From positions 1 to 6,421 of the forward strand of contig ONWJ01000224.1 of NCBI GenBank assembly GCA_900321535.1: a stretch of DNA of 6,421 bases. Direction: 5' to 3'. This DNA comes from an uncultured Erysipelotrichaceae bacterium (GTDB lineage: Bacteria > Bacillota_I > Bacilli_A > RFN20 > CAG-826). The notes beneath the pieces were generated by a model. The model had not been told where the DNA came from. It saw only the letters and a list, made by a program, of their open reading frames with translations, and did not search any database. Below, piece after piece: positions 4,223 through 6,421 of this stretch; the first letter of the stretch is position 1, and each line of letters begins with the position of its first letter. Made by a program: the position numbers and the translations under genes.

Positions 4223-6421
4223 CTATTCTCTTTCTTTGACCGACTCTGGCAAATTCCATTTTTTCATCGTGCTCATGACGATGAAGTGCGATAGAAGAAG
4301 GAAGGCTAAAACGATGACGGTGGAGAGCACATACATGATCCAAGTGTGAGGGAATGGATGAATTTGATTTGGAACGGAAATCGAGGCAAGAAGACCTTTG
4401 GAAAGGACGATGCCGACGGGGATTGCGATCGCCATGGAGACGATGAATTGGAAGATGCTTGTGATAAGATTTGCCGATGAGATGGAACTTCGTTGATAGC
4501 CTAATGTACGCATCGTGGCGAAGGTTCGCTTTTGCTCTTTAAGATTGGTTTGCATCATGTTGAAGACGATCGTGAAGCCGATGATAATCGCCATCGCAGT
4601 TAGTAATCTGCTAGAAATCTCAAAGGCTGCCAAACGGTCATTGAATTCCCCATTGATCACTCGCGAATCCGAGATATAGGTAATGTGCGTGGCATCTTTG
4701 TATTTAGCGAAGAAATCATTATAGCTCTTAACTTTAACGAGCAATGATCCGCGTGCGTAATCAGGGCTATATTCATCGAAGCTTGTATAGCTCACTTGAT
4801 AGAGATACTGATTGGAAATAGCTTTCACTTCTAACGGGGTATCGTTGGCGGTGATGGTGTCCCCAACAACCGCATCGAGCAGATAGGCGTGATAAGAAGA
4901 TAAGACGATTCCGTGTTCAGGCACGGTGATGACATTTTGATAATCATCGACGACTCGAATCAAATCCTGATTGAGTTTAATCCCATTGATTAAGGCATTG
5001 GCTTTTTTGTTGTTGCGGGTGTTAACCATCTCGCTTGGAAGATATTTTATGAGGGTTTTGCTGGTGATATTGAGATCTTCGCTAGGAAATAACGCATCAA
5101 TTTCTTGGTCCGTTGGCATGTTATCGAAATAGACTTGAGCATCATAATTCAGGCGTGTTTCAAACAACTGGGTCATCATTGTGTTCTTGCTTTCCCCAAT
5201 CGATAAGGCAGTGAAAATCAGCGTTCCACTTGCGAGCAAGCAGACACCGGAGAGGATGTATCTTCTAAGGTTGCGCAGGGTTTGGGATATAGAAACCTTT
5301 AAAGGAATCGGGGCGTTTTTAAACACGGTTCTTGTAAGCAGTGGAGTTGTGTTCTTTGTCGGCGGCAATGCTTTCATTGCTTCGACTGGTTTGATTTTAG
5401 AGATGCTTAAGGAAGCGAAGAATGCGGTGAGCAATGTTACCGCGACAATGATGGCTAAAGAAATAAAGACCGCGCTAGGGTGCATGATGAAAGGCTGCGG
5501 GAATAACTTCAAAGCAGTTCCATATGCTTCGTTAGCTAAGAACGTGAAAATAGAGCCGATTCCAGTTCCGATGAACCACGCGAAAAGCCCAACCACGCCG
5601 CCAAGGGTGATGTAGACAAGAGAGATGCTTTGTACCTTTTCACCCAGTGCTCGCATGATGCCGATATCCTTTCGGCATTGTTTGACGATTTGAAATAAAA
5701 ACAAAGCGGTGACGATCATGACCACTAAGAAGAAGACGGCCGGGGCCATCAAGGTGATGAGGTTTATCGCACGCAACGCATCGTTATAGTATTTGATGAC
5801 TTCTGAGTCTTCGTATGTCGTCGCATAGGCGATGTCTTTCCGTAACTGTTTGACATCATCTTCGCTGATTTCCGTGCCAACCTTCTCCTTGATATAGGTT
5901 TTCAATAGATTCAACGTTTCGTCCAAGTTCTTTTTCTGCCCTTCTTTGAACTTCAATAGAATCTGGTTGAAACTCTTTTTCGTTTGATGTCCCTTGATAA
6001 GTGAGTTTGGAACATAAACATAGGCGAAATCTCGCGAAGAGGAGATGGAGTAGGGGTCTGCCTTGACGATAGAGGTTTCCGGAGAAACGATTGTGGCGTC
6101 GATCTTGAGAGACTGAGTTGTTCCGTCTGGCATTTTGGCACTGATTTCATCGCCGACACGGAAGCCATTCGCTTTGGCAAAATAGTATTCCATGCGAACA
6201 TTGCCGTTATCGAGATTTCCATCGATGGAATGATGGGAAAGCAGGCTCTTCTCATCATAGCCGATCAAGCGGCAGGAATAGGAATTGCTCCCGTTTACGA
6301 AGGTAGTCGTGTAGGTAGGGCGATACTCGATTTTCTCAAAGCCCATGTAATCGTTAAAATCCGAGGGCAGATAAGTTAAATAGGTGTCATCGACCTCGCT
6401 GATGGTCTCGACATATAAATC
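4223..6421 (-). CDS. Large FtsX-like ABC transporter permease, N-terminus outside window
   Basis: The minus-strand frame is open from the right edge (6421) to TAG at 4223-4225, giving 732 residues. The ATG at 6344-6346 is internal: 25 residues (DLYVETISEVDDTYLTYLPS...) precede it without a stop, so the gene is cut by the window. Window residues about 1-210 are an extracytoplasmic domain. Three membrane helices follow (about 221-245, 268-295, 316-337), with the cytoplasmic coupling segment 'KDIGIMRALGEK' (251-262) and the end motif 'KIKPVEAMKALPP' (342-354). A second module repeats the plan: helix (388-406), extracytoplasmic domain (about 410-600), then three helices (605-625, 650-673, 693-717), with 'RTFATMRTLGYQ' (632-643) as its coupling segment. 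This is the two-module MacB/FtsX permease plan (COG0577-like). These proteins work with a LolD/MacB-type ATPase in mechanotransmission, lipoprotein or peptide handling, or antibiotic defence. The first membrane helix and probably the ATPase gene lie beyond the right edge. Substrate unknown; not linked to the convergent operon. Confidence 0.9.
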   Translation of the reverse strand, partial: DLYVETISEVDDTYLTYLPSDFNDYMGFEKIEYRPTYTTTFVNGSNSYSCRLIGYDEKSLLSHHSIDGNLDNGNVRMEYYFAKANGFRVGDEISAKMPDGTTQSLKIDATIVSPETSIVKADPYSISSSRDFAYVYVPNSLIKGHQTKKSFNQILLKFKEGQKKNLDETLNLLKTYIKEKVGTEISEDDVKQLRKDIAYATTYEDSEVIKYYNDALRAINLITLMAPAVFFLVVMIVTALFLFQIVKQCRKDIGIMRALGEKVQSISLVYITLGGVVGLFAWFIGTGIGSIFTFLANEAYGTALKLFPQPFIMHPSAVFISLAIIVAVTLLTAFFASLSISKIKPVEAMKALPPTKNTTPLLTRTVFKNAPIPLKVSISQTLRNLRRYILSGVCLLASGTLIFTALSIGESKNTMMTQLFETRLNYDAQVYFDNMPTDQEIDALFPSEDLNITSKTLIKYLPSEMVNTRNNKKANALINGIKLNQDLIRVVDDYQNVITVPEHGIVLSSYHAYLLDAVVGDTITANDTPLEVKAISNQYLYQVSYTSFDEYSPDYARGSLLVKVKSYNDFFAKYKDATHITYISDSRVINGEFNDRLAAFEISSRLLTAMAIIIGFTIVFNMMQTNLKEQKRTFATMRTLGYQRSSISSANLITSIFQFIVSMAIAIPVGIVLSKGLLASISVPNQIHPFPHTWIMYVLSTVIVLAFLLLSHFIVMSTMKKWNLPESVKERE

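Noticed and set aside
5181..5615. 144-codon plus-strand open frame inside the permease gene
   Set aside because: It lies antisense to a clear FtsX-like coding region, has no ribosome binding site of note, and its translation shows no domain; it is a shadow of the permease gene.
5953..6258. 101-codon minus-strand frame overlapping the permease in another frame
   Set aside because: Overlaps the well-supported permease frame; Ser/Pro/Met-rich translation typical of an out-of-frame shadow.
6344..6346. ATG as the start of the ABC permease
   Set aside because: The frame stays open for 25 more codons to the window edge, and the protein would lack the first membrane helix expected before its extracytoplasmic domain; the ATG is internal.

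Overview
The window looks like chromosomal DNA of a low-to-medium GC Gram-positive bacterium (Bacillota). A gut-associated Bacilli, Erysipelotrichia or RF39-like lineage would fit, but no marker gene fixes the taxon. The reasons are strong AAGGAG-type ribosome binding sites, a BspA-type leucine-rich-repeat surface protein, a large FtsX-type ABC permease, and simple hairpin-plus-T-run terminators. TGA is used as a stop codon (ends of the genes at 2549 and 4203) and Trp is encoded by TGG, so the standard bacterial code applies and this is not a Mycoplasma-type code 4 genome.

Layout, left to right. (1) 1-300 (+): the C-terminal end of a BspA/LRR_5 repeat protein, markedly AT-rich (about 32% GC by hand count), closed by a clear terminator at 329-359. 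(2) 360-495: a leader with several small hairpins, then a GNAT N-acetyltransferase of the BltD/spermine-spermidine type at 496-1029 (+). (3) 1030-1367: a 338-bp gap without an intact gene. It holds what may be the decayed tail of an unidentified gene and an imperfect 16-bp direct repeat. (4) 1368-4203 (+): a tight two-gene operon of a multipass membrane acyltransferase (acyltransferase-3 family) and an AMP-forming acyl ligase/acyl-CoA synthetase (ANL superfamily). The ligase start lies 1 nt after the acyltransferase stop. (5) 4189-4215: a hairpin overlapping the ligase stop, probably a terminator shared with the convergent gene. (6) 4223-6421 (-): most of a large two-module FtsX-like ABC transporter permease, whose N-terminus lies beyond the right edge.

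How the genes may work together: the ligase could activate a carboxylic acid, and the membrane acyltransferase could move the resulting acyl group to an envelope glycan or lipid. This resembles in outline the dlt system, but has no visible carrier protein and no MBOAT protein. That is inference from gene order and family. The other genes (LRR protein, GNAT enzyme, permease) show no obvious link to this pair. No RNA gene, insertion sequence, CRISPR array or prophage gene was seen.
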